Of a DNA stretch of 29,057 bases, positions 8,625 to 17,430 are shown in pieces. The stretch lies in the NCBI GenBank assembly GCA_002415465.1, contig DHYT01000103.1, positions 1-29,057 of the forward strand. The letters run 5' to 3'. The number at the start of each line of letters is the position of its first letter. The first letter of the stretch is position 1. The notes beneath the pieces are model-generated. The model did no database searches, was not told where the DNA came from, and was given only the letters and a program-made list of their open reading frames with translations. The position numbers and the translations under genes were made by a program. This DNA is from Desulfobulbaceae bacterium UBA5123. GTDB lineage: Bacteria > Desulfobacterota > Desulfobulbia > Desulfobulbales > UBA5123.

Positions 8625-8694
8625 ACGTTCCCCCCCCAACTGTTCCGTCGGTACCCAACCGGCCCCACAATACGATACCCAAAAGCATCTCCCC

Positions 8695-11600
8695 TTACGG
8701 CGACCCGTATTCATCGGAACCCATGTCGTCAACCGACACCGGCCGAGCGCCGCCGTCGATATCAACGGTCAGAGCCGTCGCGCCCACATTGATACAGGGC
8801 GAACCGGTATTGAGATGGAAATTGCCCAGACTGGTCGGCGCATTGAACGCCGCCGCCTGATTATCAATAAACAGGGGGTTGCTGCCGCCGACGATGTTGT
8901 TGCTGCCAGGTCCGCCCCAGCCGCCCGAGATATCGGAATAATTCACGGTAACGGTCGTCGGGTAGATCTGTGAGGCGGTGCCGGCGGCGGTGTTGAAGTA
9001 GAAGATACTGTTGTTCACCGTCAGGTTCACGGAAGAATACAACCCACCGCCGTTGCCGCCATAGTTGCCGGCGACCGTACAGCTATCGATCGACAACGCG
9101 CCGGCATTGTTATAGATACCACCACCGTTACGCCAACTTTCAGCGCCGCCGGCAATGGCGTTGCCGGTCACCGTGCAGTTTTGCATGTTCGTCGTCCCGC
9201 CACCCGTCAAGGAGAGACCGGCGCCGTATTGCCCGGATTTGTTCCCCTGGATATACATCCGCCACAGATTGACAGTCGTGGTGGCGGTGCTGGCGACATA
9301 TATGCCACCGCCGTTACTGCTGGTGGCGGATGCGGTATTGCCTTTTATGCTACCGCCGGTGTAATCGAGATCCGCACCGCCGGCGATATAGATGCCGCCG
9401 CCGCCGCTGGTGGCTGTATTGCCTGTGATGCTGCCGCCGGTGATGGTCGCCTTGGCCGTATCGGCGCCGCCCAGCCACAACCCGCCGCCCGAGGCGGAGC
9501 CGGTTAAAACGTTATTGGTAATATCGGTATTGGCCAGGGTCACCGAAGAGCTGGTTACATACATTCCCGCACCGCCGGTATTGACGGAGGTATTGTGGTC
9601 GATAGTGCATCCGCTGAAGGTTATTGCGCCGGTAAGGGCGCTGAAATAAACCCCTCCACCGATATTGCCGCTGGTGTTATAGGCGATGGTGCAGCCGGTG
9701 AGGGTTATGTCATAGGTGGAAGTCGTCGCATAGAGGCCGCCGCCGTTGCCAGCAGTGGTGTTGGCCGCGCCACTCTGGCCGATGATGGTATTCTCGAGTG
9801 TCGCACCCGCGCCGGTAATATAAACACCGGCACCGACAGCGCTGCTGGTGGGCGTGTTGCCCTTGATGATGCAGTTTTTAATCGTCGGGGTCGCGCCACC
9901 GCTGATCGCCACCCCTCGAGTCAGACTATTACTTGCCTGATTATCGAGGGTGAAGCCGTCCAGCTTCGCCACGGCCGCCGCCGCGCTAAAGGTTACGACC
10001 GCTGCGTTTGCCCCGCTGCCCCGGATAATCGTGTTAGCGGCCGTACCCGTGGCCTTGACCGTGATCCCCCGCGCATCGGTGGGGAAGGTGATATTCTCGC
10101 TGTAGGTTCCTTCGTCGACAAGGATGGTATCTCCATTCCCCGCGGCATTGATAGCGGCCTGAATGGTTGTATACCCACACCCGGAACTGCAGACGGTTAT
10201 GGCGTTCAACACCGTGACGGTATTGCTGCCGGAAACCGGGGTATTGCTGGTGGCCTCGGCCAACAGGGAGTCCTTGGCGTAGAAACGGTACGAAACGGTT
10301 CCGTCCGCCACATAGGGCACGGCCACCGCGGCGGTATACAGCTTGCCGTCGGTATAGGTGGTGTCGCCCGGGTCGACCTCGGTCATGTTGAACTTTTCGC
10401 CGGCCTCGTAGCCATTGACATCGTTCTTGTCCACCCAGACCTGGACAGAATTCGGGGCGTTATTGTCGGCATCGGTATACTTGACCCGGAAGGTAAAGGT
10501 AAGCCCGCCATAGTCGCTGTCTGGATGGACACCGTCCGTCGTATAGTTGGCCTCGCCGGTCCAGTCCAGAACCGGGGCGGCGTTGGCTACCGTTACGGCC
10601 ACCGTGGCGTCGCCGGTGGGCGTGCCGGTGGCGGCCGCGAGGCTGTCGGAGGCGGTAAAGGTATACTTGATATCGCCCATGGTGCTGAGGGTGATATTGG
10701 GGTCGGTGTGATACAGCTTGCCGTCGGCGTAGTTGGTGTCGCCGCCATCCACCGCGACCAGATCGATATACTCCCCGTCACCCTCCACATATGAAAGGTC
10801 ATTGTTCTTATCCACCCTTACCTGGATGGAACTCGGCGCCTCGTTATCGGCGTCGGTGTACTTGACCCTGAACTCGAAGCTGCTGCCGATCTCAGCGCTG
10901 TCGGGGTCCACGCCGTCGCTGTCAAACACCCCCCCACCGCCACCCGCCCAGGCAAGCACCGGCACATTATTGTTCACCGTCACCGTGTTTGCGGTGGCGC
11001 TGGTCGGATCGCCCGTTGCGGCGCCATCGACGGCCTCACTGCCGTCCGAGGCATAGAAGCGATACTCGAGAACAGTGGAAGCCACCGCCCCGACCTTGCT
11101 CAAGGCCACGGTCTTGGTGTAATCCTTGCCGTCGGCATAGTTGGTGTCGTTCGGGTCCGCCTCGGTCATGGTGATCATCTCGCCGGAATCGGTGAAATCG
11201 CCGTCATCGTTCTTGTCAATCCACACCTGAATGGCGTTGGGCGGGTTGTTGTTGGCGTCGGTGTACTTGATCTTGAAGACATAGTTACCGGTGCTGAGCC
11301 CGCTGTTCGGATTGACCCCGTCGGTGCTGTCATAGCCGGCGTCAGCCAACCAGGAAAGGGTCGGCGCGTCGTTGACCAGAACCGTGTTGTTGGCAACCGG
11401 CGCCCCGGTGGCCACGACAACCCCGTCGGCGGCATAGAACCGGTAGATGAGCCCGTTGTTGTCCGTATAATTGAGAGCGATGGCGGGATCGGTGTGGTAC
11501 AGCTTGCCGTCGGAATAGGTGGTGTCGCCGCCGTCGACGGCGACAAGATCAACCTTTTCGCCGCCGTCCAGATAATCGCCGTCGTCATTCTTGTCCACCC

Positions 11601-14600
11601 ACACCTGGATGGCCGATGGCGGATTGTTATCGGCATCGACATAGTTAATCCGGAATTCAAAATTCGCGCCATCCGCGCCGATATCGGGGTTGACGCCGTC
11701 GCTGCTGAAGTTCGCCTCCCCGGTCCAGGAAAGAACAGGCGCGCTGTTGATCTCGGTGATCACCTCGTCGGCGCCCATGTCATAGCCGGCACCGCTCGGA
11801 CGGAACTCCCCATCGATATCGTCCGTCGGCGCGCCGGTGCCCGTGCCCGCATCAAGCACCAGTGAATCAACCTGCAGGTGATAATCACCGCCGGCGGTCG
11901 GAGCCAGGGTATAGCTCACCGGTGAAACAAACATCGGATCGACGTTGACGTTGCCATTCGAGCCAGCGTAACCGGACTGGCCGATATCGGAATAGCTCGC
12001 GGTGACGGTGGCCGTGCCGCTTACCTCATCGGTGTTGGTTGGATCGTAGGCCTTGTTGCCCCACATAATCGTATTCTTCAAGGTGGCAACCGCGCTGGCA
12101 ACCGCGCAGATGCCCCCGCCCACGCTGTCGGTATCCGCCGCGTAGTTGCCGGTGATGGTACAGTTGGTAATGGTTGCGTTCGCAAGGGAGTTGTTCAGAT
12201 AAAACCCGCCGCCGCTCAGCCCTGTGGACTTATTGCCGGCCACGATACAGTTCTTGAACACAACCGGCACCAGGTTGACGACATAGACCCCGGCGCCGTT
12301 GTTGGTGGTCGTATTGCCGAGGATCTCACACCGTTCGAAGGTCGGGCTCCATGTTGAAACGCCGTTGCCCCCCAGATAGAGACCGCCGCCGTTCGATGCG
12401 GAATTCTGCTTGATGACGGTATCGGTAACGGTCAGAACATTGCCCACGCTGCCGTTATACACATCGATGCCGCCGCCGCTCACCGCCGAATTTTCACTGA
12501 AGGTGCAACCGGATATGGTCGCCGAGTTCAGCGATTGGCTAAAAAGAGCGCCGCCGGTGGCGCTGCCGCCGGTGGAGGTGTTAAGCGAAAAGGTGCTGTC
12601 GCTGATCGCCGCCGTCAGCGTCGCGCCCAGTTCCGTGCCGTCATTGTTCATCAAATACAAACCGCCGCCGCTGGCCACGGATTCATTATCGATAAAATCG
12701 GTATCGGCAATGGCGAGATGGACCGTACTGGTCGACTTGTTAGAGGCGGCATAAATGGCGCCCCCCTTGGAGGTAACCGTATTGCCGCTGAAGGTGGAAC
12801 CGCTGACGGTCAATGACGAGGTGGAGGAGGCGGTGGCGTCATTGATATAAAAGCCGCCGCCATCAACGGCGGTATTGCCGCTGACCGTGGACCCGCTCAT
12901 CACCATGGTCCCGCCGTGTTCCATCAGGATGCCGCCGCCGGGCCGGCTGTTGAGGACATGATTGTTGGAAATCGTCGAATCGACAACGGTCAACACCGAT
13001 CCGGTGGTGGTGACAAAGTAGATGCCGCCGCCGCCATAGCCGGAGGTGTTGTTGTCGATAAGGCAATTGGCGATGGTCGGTGAGGAATTACTGATGGAGA
13101 CCCCGCCGCCATAAACCGCCCAGGGCACCACGCCGTTTTGAATCGTCACCCCGTCAAGCACCGAATCGGCGCCGTTCTGCAATTTAACCACCGGCCCGGT
13201 CGTGCCGCCGCCGCTGATAAAGGCGCTCCCCTGGTTAATCGCCCTGATGGTCAGATCCTTGTTGTCAATGACAATGGTTTCGGTGCAGGTGCCGTTTGCC
13301 AGGAGAATGGTGTCGCCGTTGCTGGCGTTGTTAATCGCCGTTTGCAGGCTTTGCCCTGGACAGGTGACGGTAACCGCATCCATGATGATGGTGACGAGGC
13401 TGTCATGCGTCGGGGTCCCGGTGGCCGCCAGGGTGCCGTCCGAGGCATAGAAGCGGTAGTTGATCGAGCCGTCGCCGGCCGCGTTGATGGTCACGCTCTT
13501 GGCGTACAGCTTGCCATCGGAGTAATCGGCGTCCCCGTCCACCGGCAGCATGTCTATCTTCTCGCCGACATCCTCGTAATCGTCGTCGTCGTTCAAATCC
13601 ACCCACACCTGCATGGCGGTCGGCGCATTGTTGTCGACGTCTATATACTTGACCTGAAAGATAAAGGTATCGCCGCTGATGCCGGTGTCCGGGTCAACCC
13701 CGTCCCGCACATAGTTCTCGGCATAGATCCACGACAGCTGCGGCGCGCTGTTGGAGGCGTTGACGGTCACCGTCCGATCCGTGGTCGGCGCGCCGGTGGC
13801 GGGCGTACTCTCCGCGTCAAGGGCGTAAAAACGATAGTTTAGGGCACCGTCGCCGGCATAGGCAATGGCGGTGGTGGTGGTATACAGCTTGCCGTCGGTA
13901 TAATCGGTATCACCCGGATCAACCGCCGTCAGGTTGATCTTTTCCGAGGCCTCGTAGCCGCTGACATCGTTTCTGTCCAGCCAGAGCTGAATTGTTGACG
14001 GAGGCTGGTTGGAGGAGTCGGTGTATTTGACCCGGAAGGTAAAATTACTGCCTCCCACCGCGGTATTGGGGCTGACGCCGTCCGAACTGTACCCATCCTC
14101 GCCGGTCCAATCGAGGATCGGGGCGACCTTGCTGACGGTGATGAATTTACCCGGCAAGGTCGGGTCGCCAGTGGCGGCGGCATTGCGGTCGGCGGCATAA
14201 AACTTGTAATTGAGCACGCCGTCGCCGGCGTAGGTAACGGGGAGAATCTTTTTATACAACTTGCCGTCGGCGCAGTTTCTGTCCCCGGCGTCCCCCTCCA
14301 GCAGGTCGTACTTTTCGTCCGCCTCATAGGTACCGCTGTCATCCTCGTCCACCCAGATCTGGATCACCTCGGGAAGATCGTGGTTGACGTCGGTATATTT
14401 GACCCGGAAATAAAAACTCGTCCCGGAAATGGCGCTTTCCGGCTCCACGCCGTCAACGGTGTAATTCGCCTCGCCGGTCCAGGCCAGGGTCGGCGCCGAT
14501 TGGGGAGCCGGCGGGGTCCGGTGATATATCAGATATCCGCCATGGCAATCATGGCAGAGATAATCCGAGGTGGCGGCGTTCCAGTAGGTCCCCTCACTGT

Positions 14601-16677
14601 CTGCCAGGGTGGTGGCGGAAGGATCGCTGGCGCTGTTTCTGTGATACCACATATCCATGCCATCGCCCCTGTCGATCAGATTGCCGGTGCGAATCATCGC
14701 CAGTTGCGAAGAACCGTGGACGTTATGGCAGGTAATACAGGTGATATTGCTGTTCTTGTAGGTATCCGGCGGATCACGCCAGTCGGCAGAGAACTGAATA
14801 CCGAAACTCGTCGCGTTCAGATGGTATTCGTGGGCGTTGATCGGCGGGGTGAGTCCGCGCAGCGCCGTCGGCGACTCGCCAATGTCGTCCCTGAAACTCG
14901 TCCCGTAAGCGTTGCCGGTGAGCAGATATTTCTCCGGCAGATGGCAGCCGTTGTTCGAGAAGCAGAGGCGGTAATTCTCGGCCACCGGCGGCACCGAGGC
15001 CTGCACCAGCGGCAGGGTCATGGGATTCTGACCATCGACCAGTTTCAACCGGTAGCCCTGCCGGTACTCATCGGAGTCGCAGCCGTCACTGCAATCAAAC
15101 GATCTGGCGAGGCCGTCGATATGGCCGAGGGAAGGATCATGGCAATCGAGGCATCCCTTGCCGGCGCCGGCGGTCAAGCCGCCGCTGGCCGGATAGGTCG
15201 TTGTTTTCGGCAACCCGTGCCCGGTTTTATAAAAACCCCACCCGGCGCCGTACAGGGTGGCGCCATCCTCGTCGCCGATCACATTGGGCGCGGCCACAGC
15301 CTGAATCTGCGAGGGGTTCTCGCCATGACAGGTGGCGCACCACTTTTCCTTGCCCGCCTGCAGGGTGACCCCGTCCGCTTCATAGATACCGGTTTTCCAG
15401 TTGGCCTTGGCCCCCACGGTCGGGTCGTCAACGCCGTTATAGGTGCCGTTCTTGCTATGGCAGGTATCACAAACATCGGTCTCGGCAAGGTTGAAATTGC
15501 CGTCGCCGTTTGCGTCGGTTCCGGATTTGAAATAGGGGATCTTGGTAATATCATGGCAATCCGCGCAATAAATGCCGGGCCCCTTGGCGTCGTCACTGTC
15601 GGTTTCGGTGTGGGTGGAGTGGCTGTGGGAGGAGCCGGTCCCTTCACTGGCCGTGGCCCCGGCCGCGTACGGCGAGGTCATGTCCGGATCGAAATGGGTG
15701 CCGGTGTCATGCCCGTGGCAGTTGACACAAGGCTTTCCGCCGCCATGCCCAAACCCGGAGGTATGCACATGACACTCAACACACTTGGTGCCGGCCTTGC
15801 CGTCAAGATTCTCGTGCAGCTGCTGGGAGCCGGTGCCGTTGTTGCGGAAATGCTTCACCTGGGTGTGACAAACCTCGCATACGCCGTCACGGGTTGCATC
15901 ACCGTCGGCAAAGGAGTGGTTGCCGGTGGTCTCGTAGAATTTGACGGCCTTGGCGCCACTGCTCGGGGTCGTGATCGTCGACCGGACCAGCTTGCCGTAA
16001 TATATCGCCATGGTGCTGCCCGCGCCCAGAACGGTCAGATCGACAGGTCCTTCGACGGTCAAGGTATCGGAGGTGTTACTGACAATCTTATAATCATAGG
16101 AATGATACTGGCCGCTCGTGGCAGGCACGAAGGCGTTGCTGACATTGGGCGCCACCATATAGCCGGCCCACCGGTTCTCGGTCCAGCCCGCGCCGGTGAC
16201 CGTCACCGTGGTGGAGCTGAGCCCAGACACCGTCCCCGTGTACAGGGCGCTTGCGCTGTTGAACACATACTGCCAGGTCGTGCTGTTAAAGGTTCGCTCC
16301 TGCAGTTGATGATGCACGAAATGGCATGTCCGGCATTCCACCGTGCTGGCTGCCGTTCCATACATATCCGTCGTCGCCGTGGGCCAGGTGTAGTTCAGGC
16401 TGTTGGTGGCAAGACTTGAGTGATTGTCGACATAGATTGCATCGGTTTCGTTATGGCAGCTCCAGCACAACCTGTTCCAGGGGGTGTCGTCGATATCCGT
16501 GACCGGGTCGCTTACCCAGGTCGGCACCGAGGCGGTGGTGTAATGACAAGACCAGCAGTTGATGGAATTGGTGGAGTTGTGGGGGTAATTCAGATTCCGC
16601 TTGTCCGCATGGCCCGCACCCGCCAGCACAAGCAGACCCAAAGCCGCAATCCATACCGTTTTCTGTAAAAATCTCAT
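8695..16677 (-). CDS. Giant multihaem c-type cytochrome fused to calcium-loop repeats and two parallel beta-helix domains
   Basis: The 2660-residue protein starts best at the ATG at 16677, with AGGGA eight bases upstream; an in-frame ATG three codons earlier lacks a spaced ribosome site. The signal peptide is about residues 1-24 (cleavage near GHA-DK). Residues 41-712 carry twelve CxxCH haem sites (CWSCH twice, CRTCH, CEVCH, CVECH, CVNCH, CADCH, CDTCH, CATCH, CLDCH, CITCH, CHDCH) plus one unusual CX5CH. Three ~125-residue repeats follow (728-1100), then a right-handed beta-helix with a choice-of-anchor Q-like end (~1106-1645), four more repeats (1646-2160) and a second beta-helix (2163-2660, ending DMGSDEYGSP). 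The repeats hold Asp loops such as DKNDDGDY that resemble calcium sites. It follows the TPR-like gene by 14 bp. It is probably exported to the cell surface; the electron partner is unknown. Confidence 0.85.
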   Translation of the reverse strand: MRFLQKTVWIAALGLLVLAGAGHADKRNLNYPHNSTNSINCWSCHYTTASVPTWVSDPVTDIDDTPWNRLCWSCHNETDAIYVDNHSSLATNSLNYTWPTATTDMYGTAASTVECRTCHFVHHQLQERTFNSTTWQYVFNSASALYTGTVSGLSSTTVTVTGAGWTENRWAGYMVAPNVSNAFVPATSGQYHSYDYKIVSNTSDTLTVEGPVDLTVLGAGSTMAIYYGKLVRSTITTPSSGAKAVKFYETTGNHSFADGDATRDGVCEVCHTQVKHFRNNGTGSQQLHENLDGKAGTKCVECHVHTSGFGHGGGKPCVNCHGHDTGTHFDPDMTSPYAAGATASEGTGSSHSHSTHTETDSDDAKGPGIYCADCHDITKIPYFKSGTDANGDGNFNLAETDVCDTCHSKNGTYNGVDDPTVGAKANWKTGIYEADGVTLQAGKEKWCATCHGENPSQIQAVAAPNVIGDEDGATLYGAGWGFYKTGHGLPKTTTYPASGGLTAGAGKGCLDCHDPSLGHIDGLARSFDCSDGCDSDEYRQGYRLKLVDGQNPMTLPLVQASVPPVAENYRLCFSNNGCHLPEKYLLTGNAYGTSFRDDIGESPTALRGLTPPINAHEYHLNATSFGIQFSADWRDPPDTYKNSNITCITCHNVHGSSQLAMIRTGNLIDRGDGMDMWYHRNSASDPSATTLADSEGTYWNAATSDYLCHDCHGGYLIYHRTPPAPQSAPTLAWTGEANYTVDGVEPESAISGTSFYFRVKYTDVNHDLPEVIQIWVDEDDSGTYEADEKYDLLEGDAGDRNCADGKLYKKILPVTYAGDGVLNYKFYAADRNAAATGDPTLPGKFITVSKVAPILDWTGEDGYSSDGVSPNTAVGGSNFTFRVKYTDSSNQPPSTIQLWLDRNDVSGYEASEKINLTAVDPGDTDYTDGKLYTTTTAIAYAGDGALNYRFYALDAESTPATGAPTTDRTVTVNASNSAPQLSWIYAENYVRDGVDPDTGISGDTFIFQVKYIDVDNNAPTAMQVWVDLNDDDDYEDVGEKIDMLPVDGDADYSDGKLYAKSVTINAAGDGSINYRFYASDGTLAATGTPTHDSLVTIIMDAVTVTCPGQSLQTAINNASNGDTILLANGTCTETIVIDNKDLTIRAINQGSAFISGGGTTGPVVKLQNGADSVLDGVTIQNGVVPWAVYGGGVSISNSSPTIANCLIDNNTSGYGGGGIYFVTTTGSVLTVVDSTISNNHVLNSRPGGGILMEHGGTMVMSGSTVSGNTAVDGGGFYINDATASSTSSLTVSGSTFSGNTVTSKGGAIYAASNKSTSTVHLAIADTDFIDNESVASGGGLYLMNNDGTELGATLTAAISDSTFSLNTSTGGSATGGALFSQSLNSATISGCTFSENSAVSGGGIDVYNGSVGNVLTVTDTVIKQNSASNGGGLYLGGNGVSTWSPTFERCEILGNTTTNNGAGVYVVNLVPVVFKNCIVAGNKSTGLSGGGFYLNNSLANATITNCTITGNYAADTDSVGGGICAVASAVATLKNTIMWGNKAYDPTNTDEVSGTATVTASYSDIGQSGYAGSNGNVNVDPMFVSPVSYTLAPTAGGDYHLQVDSLVLDAGTGTGAPTDDIDGEFRPSGAGYDMGADEVITEINSAPVLSWTGEANFSSDGVNPDIGADGANFEFRINYVDADNNPPSAIQVWVDKNDDGDYLDGGEKVDLVAVDGGDTTYSDGKLYHTDPAIALNYTDNNGLIYRFYAADGVVVATGAPVANNTVLVNDAPTLSWLADAGYDSTDGVNPNSGLSTGNYVFKIKYTDANNNPPNAIQVWIDKNDDGDFTDSGEMITMTEADPNDTNYADGKDYTKTVALSKVGAVASTVLEYRFYASDGSEAVDGAATGDPTSATANTVTVNNNVPVLAWAGGGGGVFDSDGVDPDSAEIGSSFEFRVKYTDADNEAPSSIQVRVDKNNDLSYVEGDGEYIDLVAVDGGDTNYADGKLYHTDPNITLSTMGDIKYTFTASDSLAAATGTPTGDATVAVTVANAAPVLDWTGEANYTTDGVHPDSDYGGLTFTFRVKYTDADNNAPNSVQVWVDKNDVNGYEAGEKFNMTEVDPGDTTYTDGKLYTAAVAVPYVADGTVSYRFYAKDSLLAEATSNTPVSGSNTVTVLNAITVCSSGCGYTTIQAAINAAGNGDTILVDEGTYSENITFPTDARGITVKATGTAANTIIRGSGANAAVVTFSAAAAVAKLDGFTLDNQASNSLTRGVAISGGATPTIKNCIIKGNTPTSSAVGAGVYITGAGATLENTIIGQSGAANTTAGNGGGLYATTSTYDITLTGCTIAYNTSGNIGGGVYFSALTGAITFSGCTIDHNTSVNTGGAGMYVTSSSVTLANTDITNNVLTGSASGGGLWLGGADTAKATITGGSITGNTATSGGGGIYIAGGADLDYTGGSIKGNTASATSSNGGGIYVASTATTTVNLWRMYIQGNKSGQYGAGLSLTGGGTTNMQNCTVTGNAIAGGAESWRNGGGIYNNAGALSIDSCTVAGNYGGNGGGLYSSVNLTVNNSIFYFNTAAGTASQIYPTTVTVNYSDISGGWGGPGSNNIVGGSNPLFIDNQAAAFNAPTSLGNFHLNTGSPCINVGATALTVDIDGGARPVSVDDMGSDEYGSP
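10192..11742 (-). repeat. Second block of ~125-residue calcium-loop repeats (four copies)
   Basis: Copies start at about 11742, 11367, 10965 and 10578, with openings such as APVLSWTGEANF and APVLDWTGEANY. They share F.FRVKYTDADNNAP, a VWVDKNDDGDY-type acidic loop, DGKLY and YRFYA.D. Each ends before a V.V linker. Spacing is 125, 134, 129 and ~129 residues. This block precedes the second beta-helix domain. Confidence 0.8.
13375..14496 (-). repeat. First block of ~125-residue calcium-loop repeats (three copies)
   Basis: Copies start at about 14496, 14124 and 13746 (APTLAWTGEANY, APILDWTGEDGY, APQLSWIYAENY), directly after the last haem motif. They have the same consensus as the downstream block, with acidic loops DEDDSGTYEADE, DRNDVSGYEASE and DLNDDDDYEDVGE. 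The block precedes the first beta-helix domain. Confidence 0.8.
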
Positions 16678-16691
16678 GCCGGTCATCCCTG

Positions 16692-17426
16692 TCAGTTGTC
16701 CGCTTGCGCCTTGTTGCCGATGGCCGCCAATCGCGCCCGCGCAATCTCCGCCATCCGGGTCTGGGGGAAATAGTGCAAGATCTCCGCATACCCTGCCTGC
16801 GCCGCCGGCACTTTCCCGAGATTATATTCCGCCTCCGCATGCAGGAACACCGCCACCGGGTCCGAGGAAGCGCCCTCCTGGTTCCGTGGCGCCGACTGCA
16901 GACACGAAGAGGCGATGCGATCAAGATCCGCCCACTCCCCCTGTTGATAGAGGCTCTTCATCAGTTCCTGCGAGACCACCGTCCGCATTCTTGATTCCGG
17001 ATAGCGACGGTTGAACGTTTCGTACAGCTGCAAGGCCTCTTTTTTGTGAGGCGGCAGAACGTCTTGCATCATGATTTTCAGCAGATGCCAATAACTCTCC
17101 TCGGCCAACGGCACATCGGGACACCGGTCGATAATCCGCCGATACAACGCGATCTTTTGCGCCACAATCGCCTCACCAGCCCCGCCGGAGATGTTGTAAA
17201 TATCCTCAAACAGTTGCGCCGCAAGTTGCTGTTGCACAGGCAGACTCAACGGCGCGGCATCCGCACCCCCGCCCTGATCGGAGACGGCGACAACGGTTGC
17301 CGCCCCAGAAGAGATCGGCAACGCCAGACAGGCAAGCGACAAAAGCAGCCCCATGCGGAACCCCATCCCGCCAAGCACATGCATGAGCGCGTTTCCGCGG
17401 AGCATTTTGCTGTTTGCCTCGCCCAT
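16692..17426 (-). CDS. Small exported TPR-like (BamD/YbgF-type) helical repeat protein
   Basis: The 244-residue protein has a hydrophobic export segment (MGLLLSLACLALPISSGAA, about residues 25-43) after an unusually long N-terminal stretch. The rest is helical, with TPR-like pairs: ALQLYETFNRRYPESR (~131-146) and AEAEYNLGKVPAAQAGYAEI with HYFPQTRMAEIARARL (~197-233). This pattern is seen in BamD and YbgF-like periplasmic adaptors. The ATG at 17426 is preceded by GGAAG; a Met at residue 15 (17384, preceded by GGAAA) would give a more normal signal peptide. It lies 4 bp after the NHL-protein gene and 14 bp before the giant cytochrome gene, so all three are likely cotranslated. A periplasmic assembly or secretion helper for its neighbours is a plausible but unproven role. 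Confidence 0.7.
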   Translation of the reverse strand: MGEANSKMLRGNALMHVLGGMGFRMGLLLSLACLALPISSGAATVVAVSDQGGGADAAPLSLPVQQQLAAQLFEDIYNISGGAGEAIVAQKIALYRRIIDRCPDVPLAEESYWHLLKIMMQDVLPPHKKEALQLYETFNRRYPESRMRTVVSQELMKSLYQQGEWADLDRIASSCLQSAPRNQEGASSDPVAVFLHAEAEYNLGKVPAAQAGYAEILHYFPQTRMAEIARARLAAIGNKAQADN

Positions 17427-17430
17427 GGAA

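Noticed and set aside
8625..8765. N-terminal extension of the PKD protein frame up to 8765
   Set aside because: It would overlap the end of the giant cytochrome gene and push the signal peptide to residue 48; the Met at 8624 directly precedes a good signal peptide.
8700..13300. Repetitive short GC-rich blocks that could suggest a CRISPR or satellite array
   Set aside because: The repetition comes from Gly/Asn/Thr codons of beta-helix rungs; units are unequal, in frame, and without constant repeats or unique spacers.
14380..16419. A 679-residue plus-strand frame opposite the haem region
   Set aside because: Its translation has no recognisable domain, while the opposite strand has thirteen haem motifs in one frame; long antisense frames are common at this GC content.
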